64,000 bases of DNA from contig NZ_QUBQ01000001.1 of the NCBI RefSeq assembly GCF_003388735.1, positions 124,001-188,000 on the forward strand, read 5' to 3'. Origin of the DNA: Paenibacillus paeoniae (GTDB taxonomy: Bacteria > Bacillota > Bacilli > Paenibacillales > Paenibacillaceae). Position 1 is the stretch's first letter, and each line of letters opens with the position of its first letter. The notes beneath the pieces were generated by a model, which saw only the letters and a program-made list of their open reading frames with translations, was not told the origin of the DNA and did no database searches. A program made the position numbers and the translations under genes. Shown piece by piece: positions 52,006 through 60,698 of this stretch.

Positions 52006-52221
52006 TTAGCGCTTCCTCAGATCGAAAAACTCACATGCCGCTCTTTTATGATACATGAGATCACTCACGGTAGATTGTGTCACGACGGTATTATCGTCGA
52101 ACCTAACGATTAAGGAGCTGGCATCTACGATATGGTTATCCTGGAATACCCGGATGCGTGTCCCTTTCTGCAGCGCCTCTTCAAAATCTGCATCGGTCAG
52201 TAGTCTTCGGTTAAGAGACAT
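52006..52221 (-). CDS. Hypothetical 71-residue protein
   Basis: A small protein starting MSLNRRLLTDADFEEAL and ending AACEFFDLRKR, with a strong AAAGGAG site before its ATG at 52221. The middle, RIRVFQDNHIVDASSLIVRF followed by DDNTVVTQSTV, predicts a small beta-barrel. There is no signal peptide or membrane segment. I recognise no family; context suggests an independent monocistronic gene with its own terminator. Confidence 0.7.
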   Translation of the reverse strand: MSLNRRLLTDADFEEALQKGTRIRVFQDNHIVDASSLIVRFDDNTVVTQSTVSDLMYHKRAACEFFDLRKR

Positions 52222-52445
52222 GTTCGGACTCCTTTGCTAATCGGCTTATCTGATCTATGTTCTATAGTCTAGCGCATGATGTACATTCGAACAACAGTGG
52301 ATCGAATGACATGCCGTTTTTTAGGTCAGAAGAAAGGCCAGCAGCTCTTGGAGGCAGGAGTTCCGCCCTAAGGCTCACCTTCTTTTTTAGCCAGTCCCCG
52401 CATAAGTATGGAAGAGCGCAGGACGAGCGGACGGGAGGGATGGAC

Positions 52446-53513
52446 ATGGCAAAGTGGGGAAGGCGAGGGTTTCGGATTGGTCCGTTGCGGGGGCTCGGAG
52501 ACTTTCGCAGGGTGAAGACGATGACCTGGGGTAGTCCGCGGGCCAAATCGTCCTCAGCCAAGTCAGGCGGAGCGAAATGGGGCTCGGGCGGAGCGAAGCT
52601 GACCGGTATGAAGTGGGGCGGTAAGACGCAATCAGGCGGCAAGAGTTCCGGCTGGGGCAAGCGGCAGTCGATCTTCCAGTTTCGCCGCAGCAGCGGCAAG
52701 GCACAGGTGTCCGCATGGGGAACGAAGCCCAAGGAGACGCGTCCAAGACGCCGAATTCGCAAGCGCAGCTTGCTTTTGCTGATGCTGATTTTTATGCTGC
52801 TGTTCACGGTGCCTTCATTTATTTTTATCGAACGGAACTTGCGTCCGCCTCTTATGAATATTGCCAAGGTTCGGGTGAAGCAGGTCGCCACTCAGGCGAT
52901 TAACAAAGCGATTACGGAGCAGGTGGCCCGTAAATCGGATTCGGAGAAGCTGATTGATTGGAAGATGAACGGCAACGGCAAGATATCGGGATTTATGCTG
53001 AACTATACGGAACATATGAGTATTACTTCCGAGACGATCGAGACGGTGCAAAGCACGCTCAAGGAGATCAAGGAGATACCGGAGCATATTCCGATTGGTC
53101 ATGCGCTTAATAGCGCAATTATCTCTTCTTTTGGTCCACGCATCCCCGTCAAGTTCGAGCCGGTCGGCGCGGTCAAGGTCGAACTTAGCACAAGAGAACG
53201 TAACGCGGCTATTAATATGGTGCTGGTCGAAGTCTACATTAAGGTTGTAGCCGAGGTATCCATCATAATTCCATTCGATACCGAGCCAGAGCTGGTGGAG
53301 ACGGAAATTCCGATTTCTTATTTGCTCGTTGTTGGCGATGTGCCTATGTACTACTATGACAGCTCAGGCAAGGCGGTCGGAGAGAATGCACCACAAGCGC
53401 CGAATATATCGGTTCCGATCTCGCCGGGTACAGGCGTCTCTACCAGCCCGGGAACCGAAGAAGAGAAGAAGGAAGAGGAAGGGCATTCCTCGTTCCAAAT
53501 GCAATCGAAATAA
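52446..53513 (+). CDS. yunB: Sporulation protein YunB with unusual basic N-terminal extension
   Basis: A 355-residue protein. The conserved YunB region begins after a membrane segment (LLLLMLIFMLLFTVPSFIFI) and includes QVATQAINKAITEQV, IPIGHALNSAIISSFGPRIP and ETEIPISYLLVVGDVPMYYY. YunB is made in the mother cell during sporulation under SigE in B. subtilis. Before the membrane segment stand about 110 residues rich in Lys, Arg, Gly, Ser and repeated Trp-Gly pairs (AKWG, TWGS, MKWGG, GWGK, AWGT), absent from the shorter Bacillus protein as I know it. CGGGAGGG supports ATG 52446 over 52440. Convergent with lytH. Confidence 0.88.
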   Translation: MAKWGRRGFRIGPLRGLGDFRRVKTMTWGSPRAKSSSAKSGGAKWGSGGAKLTGMKWGGKTQSGGKSSGWGKRQSIFQFRRSSGKAQVSAWGTKPKETRPRRRIRKRSLLLLMLIFMLLFTVPSFIFIERNLRPPLMNIAKVRVKQVATQAINKAITEQVARKSDSEKLIDWKMNGNGKISGFMLNYTEHMSITSETIETVQSTLKEIKEIPEHIPIGHALNSAIISSFGPRIPVKFEPVGAVKVELSTRERNAAINMVLVEVYIKVVAEVSIIIPFDTEPELVETEIPISYLLVVGDVPMYYYDSSGKAVGENAPQAPNISVPISPGTGVSTSPGTEEEKKEEEGHSSFQMQSK

Positions 53514-53540
53514 CTAAAGCTGCATAGAGATTAAAAGGAG

Positions 53541-53575
53541 CAATCCCGCAGAGGCTGGCAGCCCCTGCGGGATTG
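53541..53575. terminator. Bidirectional terminator between yunB and lytH
   Basis: CAATCCCGCAG/CTGCGGGATTG stem, followed by TTGTGTTGG on the plus strand. It is placed between two convergent genes. Confidence 0.75.
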
Positions 53576-53652
53576 TTGTGTTGGAAGGTGTGTACGATGC
53601 CTTGAGAGTTGTATGGGCTGCGCCGGGACTATAATTTTTAACGGCACAATCC

Positions 53653-54702
53653 CTAACTTCTCCGATACTGGCGTTCTTGCTGCTCCCAGCGCCGCAGCAT
53701 CGGATACGGATCGAACGCCCATTCCACCAGACCGCGGTCGCTATAGATGCCGTAGTGAAGATGCGGCGGGAATTTGCCGGAGGTGCCCGGTTTTCCGTAG
53801 CCGGAGCTGCCCACCCAGCCGACGACTTGTCCCGGCTCCACGATATCGCCGACCGCAAGCTTTTTGTCAAAGCCGGACAGGTGAGCGTAATAGTGGTAGT
53901 GGTTGTTGAGGTCGCGAATGCCGATCCGCCACCCGCCGAATCGATTCCATCCTTTAATCTCGATGACGCCATAACAGGTACTTCTGACAGGCGTGCCATG
54001 ACCAGCGAACAGGTCAGTGCCTTCATGGCTGCGGCGGCCGCCCCAGCCTCGCTTAGCTCCCCAAGTATCCTTGTAGGAGTAGTTCGTGCCGACCGGCAAA
54101 GGAAAGGCATGCTGGAACAGATCAAGCTTGCCGTATTTTTTATAGATGGACGCAAACTGCTCAATCCGCTGCACGGAGCGGCTGTTGCGGTAATAGTCCC
54201 ATAGGCCGATGGGGAAGCGTATGTCGTTCGTTCCTTTTCCTGAAGCGAATACTAAAAGTGAATACAGCAGATCGGTATCGCTGCTGCGTTCAGCAAAACC
54301 ATTCCCATCTCCGTCGCGCCCGACTCCGTTGAACCATTGGATCGATAGCGGGAAGATATCGTCGGAGTCGGGGTTAAGCTCCCCTGCCCACCGCTCCTGC
54401 TCGATAAAGACGCCAACCGTCTGGCCCAGTTGCGGACGGGCTTTTGGCTTTGCTTTCGATATCGTGCGTTCATACTGATCGACTGCGGCGATCCAGTACC
54501 AGCCCACATTCGTTACACTGCTCAGGCTGTCGTAAAGTTCGCGCCGGACATCGTACTGGTCCTTGACGGGAGCGTTCCCCGATTCATCCACTTGGCTTGC
54601 CGCTGCCGACATCGTCTTGCCTGCGGCAACTGTAGAACCTCCCGGACTTATAATAAGCGACAAAGCCGTCACAGCGGCCGTCATCGGAATCCATACCTTC
54701 AA
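53653..54702 (-). CDS. lytH: M23 peptidase, LytH-like (spore cortex L-Ala-D-Glu peptidase type)
   Basis: A 349-residue secreted metallopeptidase. A signal sequence (WIPMTAAVTALSLIISPGG) is followed by a helical front domain and a C-terminal M23 LytM domain with the Zn ligands in RSHEGTDLFAGHG and PPHLHYGIYS, plus GVIEIKGWNRFGGW and YAHLSGFDKKL. In B. subtilis LytH (YunA) trims peptides of spore cortex precursor and its gene neighbours yunB, exactly as here. AAAGGG eight bases before TTG 54702 supports that start; GTG 54711 would lie right on it. Confidence 0.87.
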   Translation of the reverse strand: MKVWIPMTAAVTALSLIISPGGSTVAAGKTMSAAASQVDESGNAPVKDQYDVRRELYDSLSSVTNVGWYWIAAVDQYERTISKAKPKARPQLGQTVGVFIEQERWAGELNPDSDDIFPLSIQWFNGVGRDGDGNGFAERSSDTDLLYSLLVFASGKGTNDIRFPIGLWDYYRNSRSVQRIEQFASIYKKYGKLDLFQHAFPLPVGTNYSYKDTWGAKRGWGGRRSHEGTDLFAGHGTPVRSTCYGVIEIKGWNRFGGWRIGIRDLNNHYHYYAHLSGFDKKLAVGDIVEPGQVVGWVGSSGYGKPGTSGKFPPHLHYGIYSDRGLVEWAFDPYPMLRRWEQQERQYRRS

Positions 54703-55266
54703 TCTTCTCACCCTTTCAGAAGCATGACGGACATAAAGGTATGATTTGCGGGTGGAGTGGATTTTATCCAGAATTGAAGGGATGTTTTTTGAGTTCTGGA
54801 AGCTGTTAGGTAAGAGCTAAGTGCTACCTCAAATTCACATTCTTTTTAATATGAACTGAGCTTTGGGAGATGTCTTGAACGAGAATATGGATAAGGGGGC
54901 ATAATAGATTATTCTGGAAATGATATGAAACAAATCAAAGAGGATGTATAATAATTCCACAATGAATAGGTATTTATAATGAAGGAGCGGTATTTGGTAT
55001 TTGAAAAATAAGCTTCTTGAATTCCATCTTATTGGAGGAAAGATATGAAGTATTTTTCTTTTTATCTATTTTGATAGTTTCGGTTAAAGAAGGGGTTTAT
55101 AGTAGAAATGTGAATTTATATGAGTAATTATTCAGAATGGTCGTATGTCTCTTATGTATGGGAATCGAATGCACAGGGACCTATTTAATAAAGAGCATAT
55201 TTATAACAAATAACATATGGGGAAAATTAAACATTTTGATAAAAATTATTGGGGATGAGGATGGAA
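54703..55266. other. AT-rich spacer with a frameshifted mini-ORF
   Basis: There is no intact gene. GGAGGAAAG precedes ATG 55045, which opens MKYFSFYLF and stops. Dropping one T from the following T run gives FFLSILIVSVKEGVYSRNVNLYE, resembling the start of a signal peptide, so this may be the remains of a small exported protein. Base composition is far more AT-rich than lytH or lipA, marking a small accessory pocket. Confidence 0.45.
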
Positions 55267-55677
55267 ATGAAGTATGTTATTCCATGTGTCTTGATGCTCT
55301 TTGCGGGAATGCTTCTGAGTTCATGTACTAGTTCTCCAATACGGGTTGCAACTGTAGGTGATGGTAGTCTGGAATCGATAATGGTTGAAGAGTTCAATAG
55401 TCTTGACTATCAAGGGATCTATGAACAAATACCACAGCCTGAGACCAGATATATTCCAGATGCTAAGGTTGCGATTAAAATAGCAGAAGTTATTTTTAAC
55501 AGTGTGTACGATGAGAGTAACCTAGCAGCTAAAAAGCCTTTTCAAGTAAAATTTGATGATGATCAAAAAGTATGGCTTGTTCACGGTACTCTTCCTGAAG
55601 AGATAGACGGAGGAGTTCCTTATATAATGCTGCAACAAGAAGATGGGAAAATACTGTCGGTGTGGCATGATAAATAA
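55267..55677 (+). CDS. Lipoprotein with NTF2-fold immunity-type domain
   Basis: A 136-residue protein with a lipoprotein signal peptide (MKYVIPCVLMLFAGMLLSSC). Its body matches the NTF2-fold immunity pattern: YIPDAKVAIKIAEVIF, then KPFQVKFDDDQKVWLVHGTLP and GGVPYIMLQQEDGKIL. Relatives serve as immunity proteins in toxin loci; a lipid anchor would place this one outside the membrane. GATGAGG lies before ATG 55267; upstream in-frame starts at 55249-55261 fit less well. No toxin gene is adjacent. Confidence 0.75.
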   Translation: MKYVIPCVLMLFAGMLLSSCTSSPIRVATVGDGSLESIMVEEFNSLDYQGIYEQIPQPETRYIPDAKVAIKIAEVIFNSVYDESNLAAKKPFQVKFDDDQKVWLVHGTLPEEIDGGVPYIMLQQEDGKILSVWHDK

Positions 55678-55727
55678 TTTATAAATTACCATAGAAGAAG
55701 ATCCACCCAGTTAAAAATAAGGGGGCG

Positions 55728-56180
55728 ATTAATATTACATTCAACTTCCTTAATAAAGGTACAATTGTTGCGATTATTATTTATACATTAGTTATATTAC
55801 CTATTCCATTACTATTACTAATATATGTTAAGCCGAGAACCTATCACGTATGGATATTTTTAGCAATTAACTTATTGTTTATTTCATACTGGTTTTTTCT
55901 TATTTTCAATAAAAAAATTAAAATAGATGCAAGTGGAGTAGAATTAAGAAAACTATTCCGTAAGAAGAAGTTTATATCATGGGATGAAATGAGATGTGTA
56001 TCGCTTGTTTACTTCTCGCCCTTCTCAGTAGCATCGCCTGCCCGGTTTATTTGTTTTTCTAAAGAGCCCATCATTAATGAAGTGATTAATAAATTATCTT
56101 CTGAATGTATTTACATGCGATATCGCCCGAAAGCTGTGCAATATTTGAAGAATTATTGGAGTGAAGTTGCGAATGAATAG
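55728..56180 (+). CDS. Small membrane protein with PH-like domain; non-standard start likely
   Basis: A roughly 150-residue protein. Two membrane helices (TIVAIIIYTLVILPIPLLLI and IFLAINLLFISYWFFLIF) precede a bacterial PH-like domain: IKIDASGVELRKLFRKKKFI, then SWDEMRCVSLVY. No ATG, GTG or TTG opens the frame before residue 50; GGGGGCG at 55720-55726 is followed by ATT at 55728 and 55734, either of which would include both helices. The alternative is an internal TTG at 55875 cutting off the first helix. It is the second gene after the lipoprotein and probably in the same transcript. Confidence 0.6.
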   Translation: MNITFNFLNKGTIVAIIIYTLVILPIPLLLLIYVKPRTYHVWIFLAINLLFISYWFFLIFNKKIKIDASGVELRKLFRKKKFISWDEMRCVSLVYFSPFSVASPARFICFSKEPIINEVINKLSSECIYMRYRPKAVQYLKNYWSEVANE

Positions 56181-56610
56181 CGGCATATTCAGCCTTCTTC
56201 AGTAACGTCATTTGTATTTGGCGATGTACTAGCTCATTTATTTGAATCCCAGCTTAAGGGAAATATAATCTTGAATATTGTTGAATGTATTCTCGACATT
56301 TTTAAAGAATAATCATAAATGATTGGTAAGACAAAAAGCGTATGACTAGCCGATGATATTCGATACGATGGACAAGTTGTCTGATCGACTTGCAATGGAA
56401 AAGTCTACTTATTACGCAATTTCTTCCTCGTATAGTTTAAATGTATGGGTTCTGGCCAAACACATCTCAAAATGCGATAGATCGCATTCCGATAAACTAT
56501 AGATAAACATCCATGCATGCGGGGCAGGTCATACTTTTTATGGACAAAGCGTGTTATAATGTTGGCAATGCCGTAAACTTATTACTGAATGTGAAAGCAG
56601 GGATTGACAT
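56181..56610. promoter_or_regulatory. Spacer with the probable lipA promoter
   Basis: No gene is seen in these 430 bases. TATAAT at 56555-56560 is a good -10 box 51 bases before lipA; the -35 region is poor (TACTTT). The left part looks like non-coding remnant sequence. Confidence 0.5.
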
Positions 56611-57567
56611 ATGACACAACGTGAAAAGCTTGAAAAGCCGGACTGGCTTCGCATAAAATTGACAACAAACGGCAACTATGCCGAAATAAAAGATATGATG
56701 CGCACGAAGACGCTACATACGGTCTGCGAAGAGGCGCGTTGCCCGAATATATACGAATGCTGGACGAATCGTACAGCTACCTTCATGATTCTGGGCGACA
56801 TTTGTACACGCGCTTGCCGTTTCTGTGCGGTTAAGACAGGCCTGCCGACGGAGCTTGATCTTCAAGAGCCGGAGCGCGTAGCCGAAGCCGCAGAGCAAAT
56901 GGGCTTGCAGCACTGCGTCGTCACATCTGTTGCGCGTGATGATCTGGCTGATGGCGGAGCATCCATCTTCGCAGCTACGATCAAGGCCATCCGCAAGCGG
57001 CTCCCGTTCTGCCGCGTGGAAGTGCTTATCCCGGACTTCATGGGCAACTGGGATGCCCTGCAGGTCGTCATGGACGCGAACCCGGACATCTTGAACCACA
57101 ACATCGAGACGGTAGAGCGCTTGTCCGACCGCGTACGTGCAAAGGCGAAGTATAAGCGTTCCATTGAACTGCTGAAGCGCGCCAAAGAAATGAAACCGAG
57201 AATTCCGACGAAATCCAGCATTATGCTGGGCGTAGGCGAAGAGTGGGATGAAATTCTGCTAGCGATGGACGATCTGAGAGCAGTGGACTGCAATATTTTG
57301 ACTTTAGGTCAATACCTGCAACCAACGCCAAAGCATATGCCGATTAAGCGTTACGTTCATCCGGACGAATTCGCGAAGCTTAAAGTAGAAGGCAAGAATC
57401 GCGGCTTCCGCCACGTAGAATCAGGTCCGCTCGTACGCAGCTCGTACCATGCGCATGAACAGACAGACTCCGCGCAAGCGGCAATGGCAGAAGAGGAGTT
57501 GATTCCTCCGAATTATGGCCTGGAATCGACAGGCTCCTGTGCCAGCGCTAGTGCCGGCGCCAAATAA
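56611..57567 (+). CDS. lipA: Lipoyl synthase
   Basis: A 318-residue radical-SAM enzyme that inserts two sulfurs into protein-bound octanoyl groups to give lipoyl cofactor. The auxiliary [4Fe-4S] cluster motif is [12 protein letters not shown], and the radical-SAM cluster motif [30 protein letters not shown] and [13 protein letters not shown] are family hallmarks. Gene order near lytH/yunB and yutD matches B. subtilis. A short Ala/Ser-rich tail ([10 protein letters not shown]) follows the usual end. Confidence 0.97.
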   Translation: MTQREKLEKPDWLRIKLTTNGNYAEIKDMMRTKTLHTVCEEARCPNIYECWTNRTATFMILGDICTRACRFCAVKTGLPTELDLQEPERVAEAAEQMGLQHCVVTSVARDDLADGGASIFAATIKAIRKRLPFCRVEVLIPDFMGNWDALQVVMDANPDILNHNIETVERLSDRVRAKAKYKRSIELLKRAKEMKPRIPTKSSIMLGVGEEWDEILLAMDDLRAVDCNILTLGQYLQPTPKHMPIKRYVHPDEFAKLKVEGKNRGFRHVESGPLVRSSYHAHEQTDSAQAAMAEEELIPPNYGLESTGSCASASAGAK

Positions 57568-57595
57568 TTGACCGACGCTGAAGTGAGGTGTAACT

Positions 57596-58288
57596 ATGGC
57601 TTTGATTCATATTGGGGGCAAATCGTACGAGCTTATTCATGAGAACCGAAGCGGCTGGAATCCGGAAGCCTTTCGCAATCGATATAGCGAAGTACTGGAA
57701 CGCTATGATTTCATTATTGGGGATTGGGGCTACAATCAGCTTCGTTTGAAAGGCTTTTTCCGTGAAAACCATCAGAAGGCTAACAAAGACAGCTCCTACT
57801 CTGCGGCATCGGATTATATCAATGAGTATTGCAACTTCGGCTGCGCCTATTTCATTCTGGAGAAGAAACAGGGTGGACGCAGGGAGCCAAATGAAGAGGA
57901 TACGGATCTGGATCTGGAATACGGAGAAGATGCTATTCGACTGGAGGGCGTCGATCTAAGAGCTGCAGTAGAATCAGCGGCTGTATCCGCATCAGCCGAG
58001 ACTGCATCGGCCGCGGAAGCGCCAAGACCTGCAGCGAGAGAGCAGCATCCGCATCGACACCGCCAAGGCAGCAATCAGCGCCAAGAGGGCAGCAATCGTT
58101 CCTCTGGAGGCGACGGGCAGAGCAAGCGCAAAGATTTCCGCAACAAAAATCATCGTGGCGGCCAGGATCACAGAGGCAAAAAGCCAGTGAAAGCGGCATC
58201 CAACGAGACGGCCGCAGCAACAGAACAAACGCGCAATACCAATCCTAACTCCAATCACGCCAATAACAAAGACGCCGGACGCTCCTAG
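57596..58288 (+). CDS. yutD: YutD-family protein with long low-complexity tail
   Basis: A 230-residue protein. The first 90 residues are the conserved YutD domain (YELIHENRSGWNPEAFRNRY, YDFIIGDWGYNQLRLKGFF, INEYCNFGCAYFILEK). The rest is a disordered tail rich in Ala, Glu, then Gln, Asn, Arg, Lys and Gly, unlike the short Bacillus protein; its composition resembles RNA-binding tails. AAGTGAGGTG precedes the ATG. YutD's role is unknown. The stop codon is inside the terminator stem-loop. Confidence 0.88.
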   Translation: MALIHIGGKSYELIHENRSGWNPEAFRNRYSEVLERYDFIIGDWGYNQLRLKGFFRENHQKANKDSSYSAASDYINEYCNFGCAYFILEKKQGGRREPNEEDTDLDLEYGEDAIRLEGVDLRAAVESAAVSASAETASAAEAPRPAAREQHPHRHRQGSNQRQEGSNRSSGGDGQSKRKDFRNKNHRGGQDHRGKKPVKAASNETAAATEQTRNTNPNSNHANNKDAGRS

Positions 58289-58306
58289 GAGCGTACCGGC
58301 GTTTTT
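58272..58306 (+). terminator. Terminator overlapping the yutD stop codon
   Basis: ACGCCGG/CCGGCGT outer stem and GCTCC/GGAGC inner stem, followed by TTTT. The TAG at 58286-58288 lies at the apex, so coding and termination overlap. Confidence 0.88.
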
Positions 58307-58324
58307 CAATCTGCGGCAATACGT

Positions 58325-59128
58325 TTATCGTACATCATACCCAAGGAAGGCTTCCCGTACACGGTCCCAGAATGGGAACGGACGATGCCTCGCAAAGCTG
58401 ACTTTGCGGGAGGCTACGCTGCATCGAATCGAACGAATATCGCTATAGGTAATATTCACATGGTCGATGCAGAGCTGTATGCGCTGCTCCTTTTTGGAGA
58501 TGATATCGCAGTGATGATGCTTGGGCAACAGCACCGAAGAACCTAGTGTGCGGAATACCCGGTTGTTAATGGAGGCAATCTCCGCGATCTGAAGCGATTC
58601 GATGGATGGGTGGACAATCGCGCCCCCTACACTTTTGTTATAGGCGGTACTTCCAGACGGTGTAGAGATGACAATTCCGTCTCCTCGGAACATCTCGAAC
58701 ATCTCGTCATTAATATTAATTTGCGCGACAAGCGTGCCATCTACGCCTTTCAGCGTAAATTCGTTAAGCGCTAGATAGTGCAACGTTTCCGTGCTCGTCT
58801 CGACTTCAATCTGGGCCAGCGGATATCTTACCATCCGTGGTGTCTCTTCTGCCATAAGGCGAACCAACTCTTCCAGCTCATCTGCGTTCCAATCCGCATA
58901 GAAGCCAAGATGTCCGGTATGGATGCCGACGAATGAAACCTCGGCAATGCAGTCAATATATTGATGGAACGCTTGCAGCAGCGTCCCGTCCCCTCCAATG
59001 GAAATGACGATGTCAGGATGGGTCTCATGCAGAATGAACCCACGGTCAGCCGCCAAGGCATGGAATTGTTGGGCTAACGATTGGGACAGCGAGTCGCCTC
59101 TGTCGATAACGGCGTATTTCAACGTCAT
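58325..59128 (-). CDS. nadF: NAD kinase
   Basis: A 267-residue ATP- or polyphosphate-dependent NAD kinase that makes NADP. The GGDGT motif is in VISIGGDGTLLQAFH, followed by FVGIHTGHLGFYADW, LNEFTLKGVDG and the NAD-binding GDGIVISTPSGSTAYN. ATG 59128 is chosen over 59131 by distance from GGAAGG. Convergent with yutD, with the terminator between. Length and motifs match the short Gram-positive type. Confidence 0.95.
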   Translation of the reverse strand: MTLKYAVIDRGDSLSQSLAQQFHALAADRGFILHETHPDIVISIGGDGTLLQAFHQYIDCIAEVSFVGIHTGHLGFYADWNADELEELVRLMAEETPRMVRYPLAQIEVETSTETLHYLALNEFTLKGVDGTLVAQININDEMFEMFRGDGIVISTPSGSTAYNKSVGGAIVHPSIESLQIAEIASINNRVFRTLGSSVLLPKHHHCDIISKKEQRIQLCIDHVNITYSDIRSIRCSVASRKVSFARHRPFPFWDRVREAFLGYDVR

Positions 59129-59211
59129 CATTCTCCTTCCGAGCATTCGGTCATATCAATGATCATATCGGAAAATGGCGTTAAATTCAATGAAACGATC
59201 GCGTTACCGTA

Positions 59212-60309
59212 CTAAAGACCAAGCCATCCCCACAGCAAATAGACGAGGCCCATGGCGAGAATACCATGCAGCATTCTGGCGAGCATAAAAGGGCGGTAGC
59301 GTAGATTTGTACGGCTGAGTAGGCTGGCAACCTGGGCGTGAACCGATAATCCTCCCCATGACAGTACCCAGGCGGCAATGGCGACCTGATGCATCAAGCC
59401 CGTTCCGACTGTGCCTGCTGCTCTGGAACCCAGCGTGACCTCGAATAAACCAAAAATGCTTGCGTCCGCCAGAGCTGTTGGCATGCCGATCAGACTAAAC
59501 AGCAGTCGCAGAGCTTCGGCAAGGGCCTCTACAATGCCTGCGTGGGTCAGCATCTCCATTACGACGGAGAAGAAGACGACAAGCCCGCCTACGACGATCA
59601 TGAGCTTTAAGGCGGACTGTATGGAGTCTTGCAGCAATTTACCCATCTCACGACCGTCAAGCAGGCGTGCCTCATGCATTGCCTTTAGCGCGATCCCGAT
59701 TCGGCTGCGTGAGACTTTACGCTGAACGCTGCCGGAGGTGGATGCTTTTCCTATTCCTTCAGCTCCGGGATGTTCTAGGAGGGGTTCTTTACGGTAATCA
59801 TGGAATCTCATCAGCAAGCCAATCAAGAGGCCGCCGCCATAGTGGGCAGCAGCCAGGATTGGGGCGACCGCGGCGTTCTGGAAGAAGCCGACAGAGACGG
59901 CACCTATGAGGAAGATAGGGTCGGATGTTGTCGTGAACGCAACGAGCCTCTCTCCTTCTGCTCTTGTAATCAGCCTTTGCGACCACAACTGGGCGGTCAG
60001 CCTTGCTCCAACTGGATAGCCCGACATATACCCCATGGTAACGACAAATCCGCCAATTCCGGGAAGACGGAATAAAGGACGCATGAGAGGGTCCAGCAAT
60101 TTGCCGAAAAAATGAACGATTCCAAATCCGAGCAGAAGCTCGGAAATGACGAAAAACGGGAAGAGGGCGGGAAAAAGAACCTCCCACCATATGGATAGCC
60201 CGCGAAGGGAGGACTGGAGCGTCTCGACGGGATAGATGGCCATAAGCACAGCGATAAATAATGCAGATAGCGCAGTGATGGATAAGGGATGTAGGAATGC
60301 TCGCAGCAT
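59212..60309 (-). CDS. ylbJ: Sporulation integral membrane protein YlbJ
   Basis: A 365-residue membrane protein with about eight helices, nucleoside-transporter-gate (YjiH/Gate) repeats and the conserved GYMSGYPVGARLTAQLW segment. GGWEVLFPALFPFFVISELLLG-like helix text is visible as WWEVLFPALFPFFVISELLL. YlbJ is made in the mother cell under SigE and is needed for heat-resistant spores. GGAGGCGG precedes ATG 60309. It lies upstream of nadF on the same strand with an 83-base gap. Confidence 0.92.
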   Translation of the reverse strand: MLRAFLHPLSITALSALFIAVLMAIYPVETLQSSLRGLSIWWEVLFPALFPFFVISELLLGFGIVHFFGKLLDPLMRPLFRLPGIGGFVVTMGYMSGYPVGARLTAQLWSQRLITRAEGERLVAFTTTSDPIFLIGAVSVGFFQNAAVAPILAAAHYGGGLLIGLLMRFHDYRKEPLLEHPGAEGIGKASTSGSVQRKVSRSRIGIALKAMHEARLLDGREMGKLLQDSIQSALKLMIVVGGLVVFFSVVMEMLTHAGIVEALAEALRLLFSLIGMPTALADASIFGLFEVTLGSRAAGTVGTGLMHQVAIAAWVLSWGGLSVHAQVASLLSRTNLRYRPFMLARMLHGILAMGLVYLLWGWLGL

Positions 60310-60492
60310 ATCGTCCGCCTCCTCAACTGAAGACCTGTACAGGCCTCCTACTACGTATATGTTTGAGGTGGTCTATCCATCACTTTAGTGGAATAAAAAT
60401 CAGAATCGACAAAGAAAACGTTTCCAAAACGGGTGTTAATTGAGGAGGATTATGGTACAATAGAATCATATTACACGGTTGGAGTGATGATC

Positions 60493-60585
60493 ATGAGTAT
60501 GATCGCTGGCATTCTTGTCTGCGCTTTTGTCTATGTCATCAAAGAATCGATCTCTTCGCCTAGCGAAGAGGAATATGAAGCTTAA
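60493..60585 (+). CDS. Hypothetical 30-residue membrane peptide
   Basis: A tiny gene with GGAGTGATG before ATG 60493. The product starts MSMIAGILVCAFVYVIKES and ends in an acidic tail (EEEYEA), so it is a single short membrane helix with a charged C-terminus. TACAAT (60455-60460) is a possible -10 box upstream, and a strong terminator follows 25 bases after the stop. The isolated promoter-gene-terminator unit argues that it is real. No family recognised. Confidence 0.65.
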   Translation: MSMIAGILVCAFVYVIKESISSPSEEEYEA

Positions 60586-60610
60586 CTTGAAGAAGTTGTC
60601 TATCGATGAA

Positions 60611-60643
60611 CGCCCGTGTCTCGTGCATACGGGCGATTTTTTT
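60611..60643 (+). terminator. Terminator of the 30-residue peptide gene
   Basis: CGCCCGT/ACGGGCG stem followed by A and eight T residues. Confidence 0.88.
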
Positions 60644-60698
60644 TACCTCAAAGGAATATGAGGGTATCATTCTTAATACCTACAAAATGGAGATGAAA

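Noticed and set aside
53677..54204. 175-codon frame opposite lytH
   Set aside because: Shadow of the M23 peptidase gene; no independent signal.
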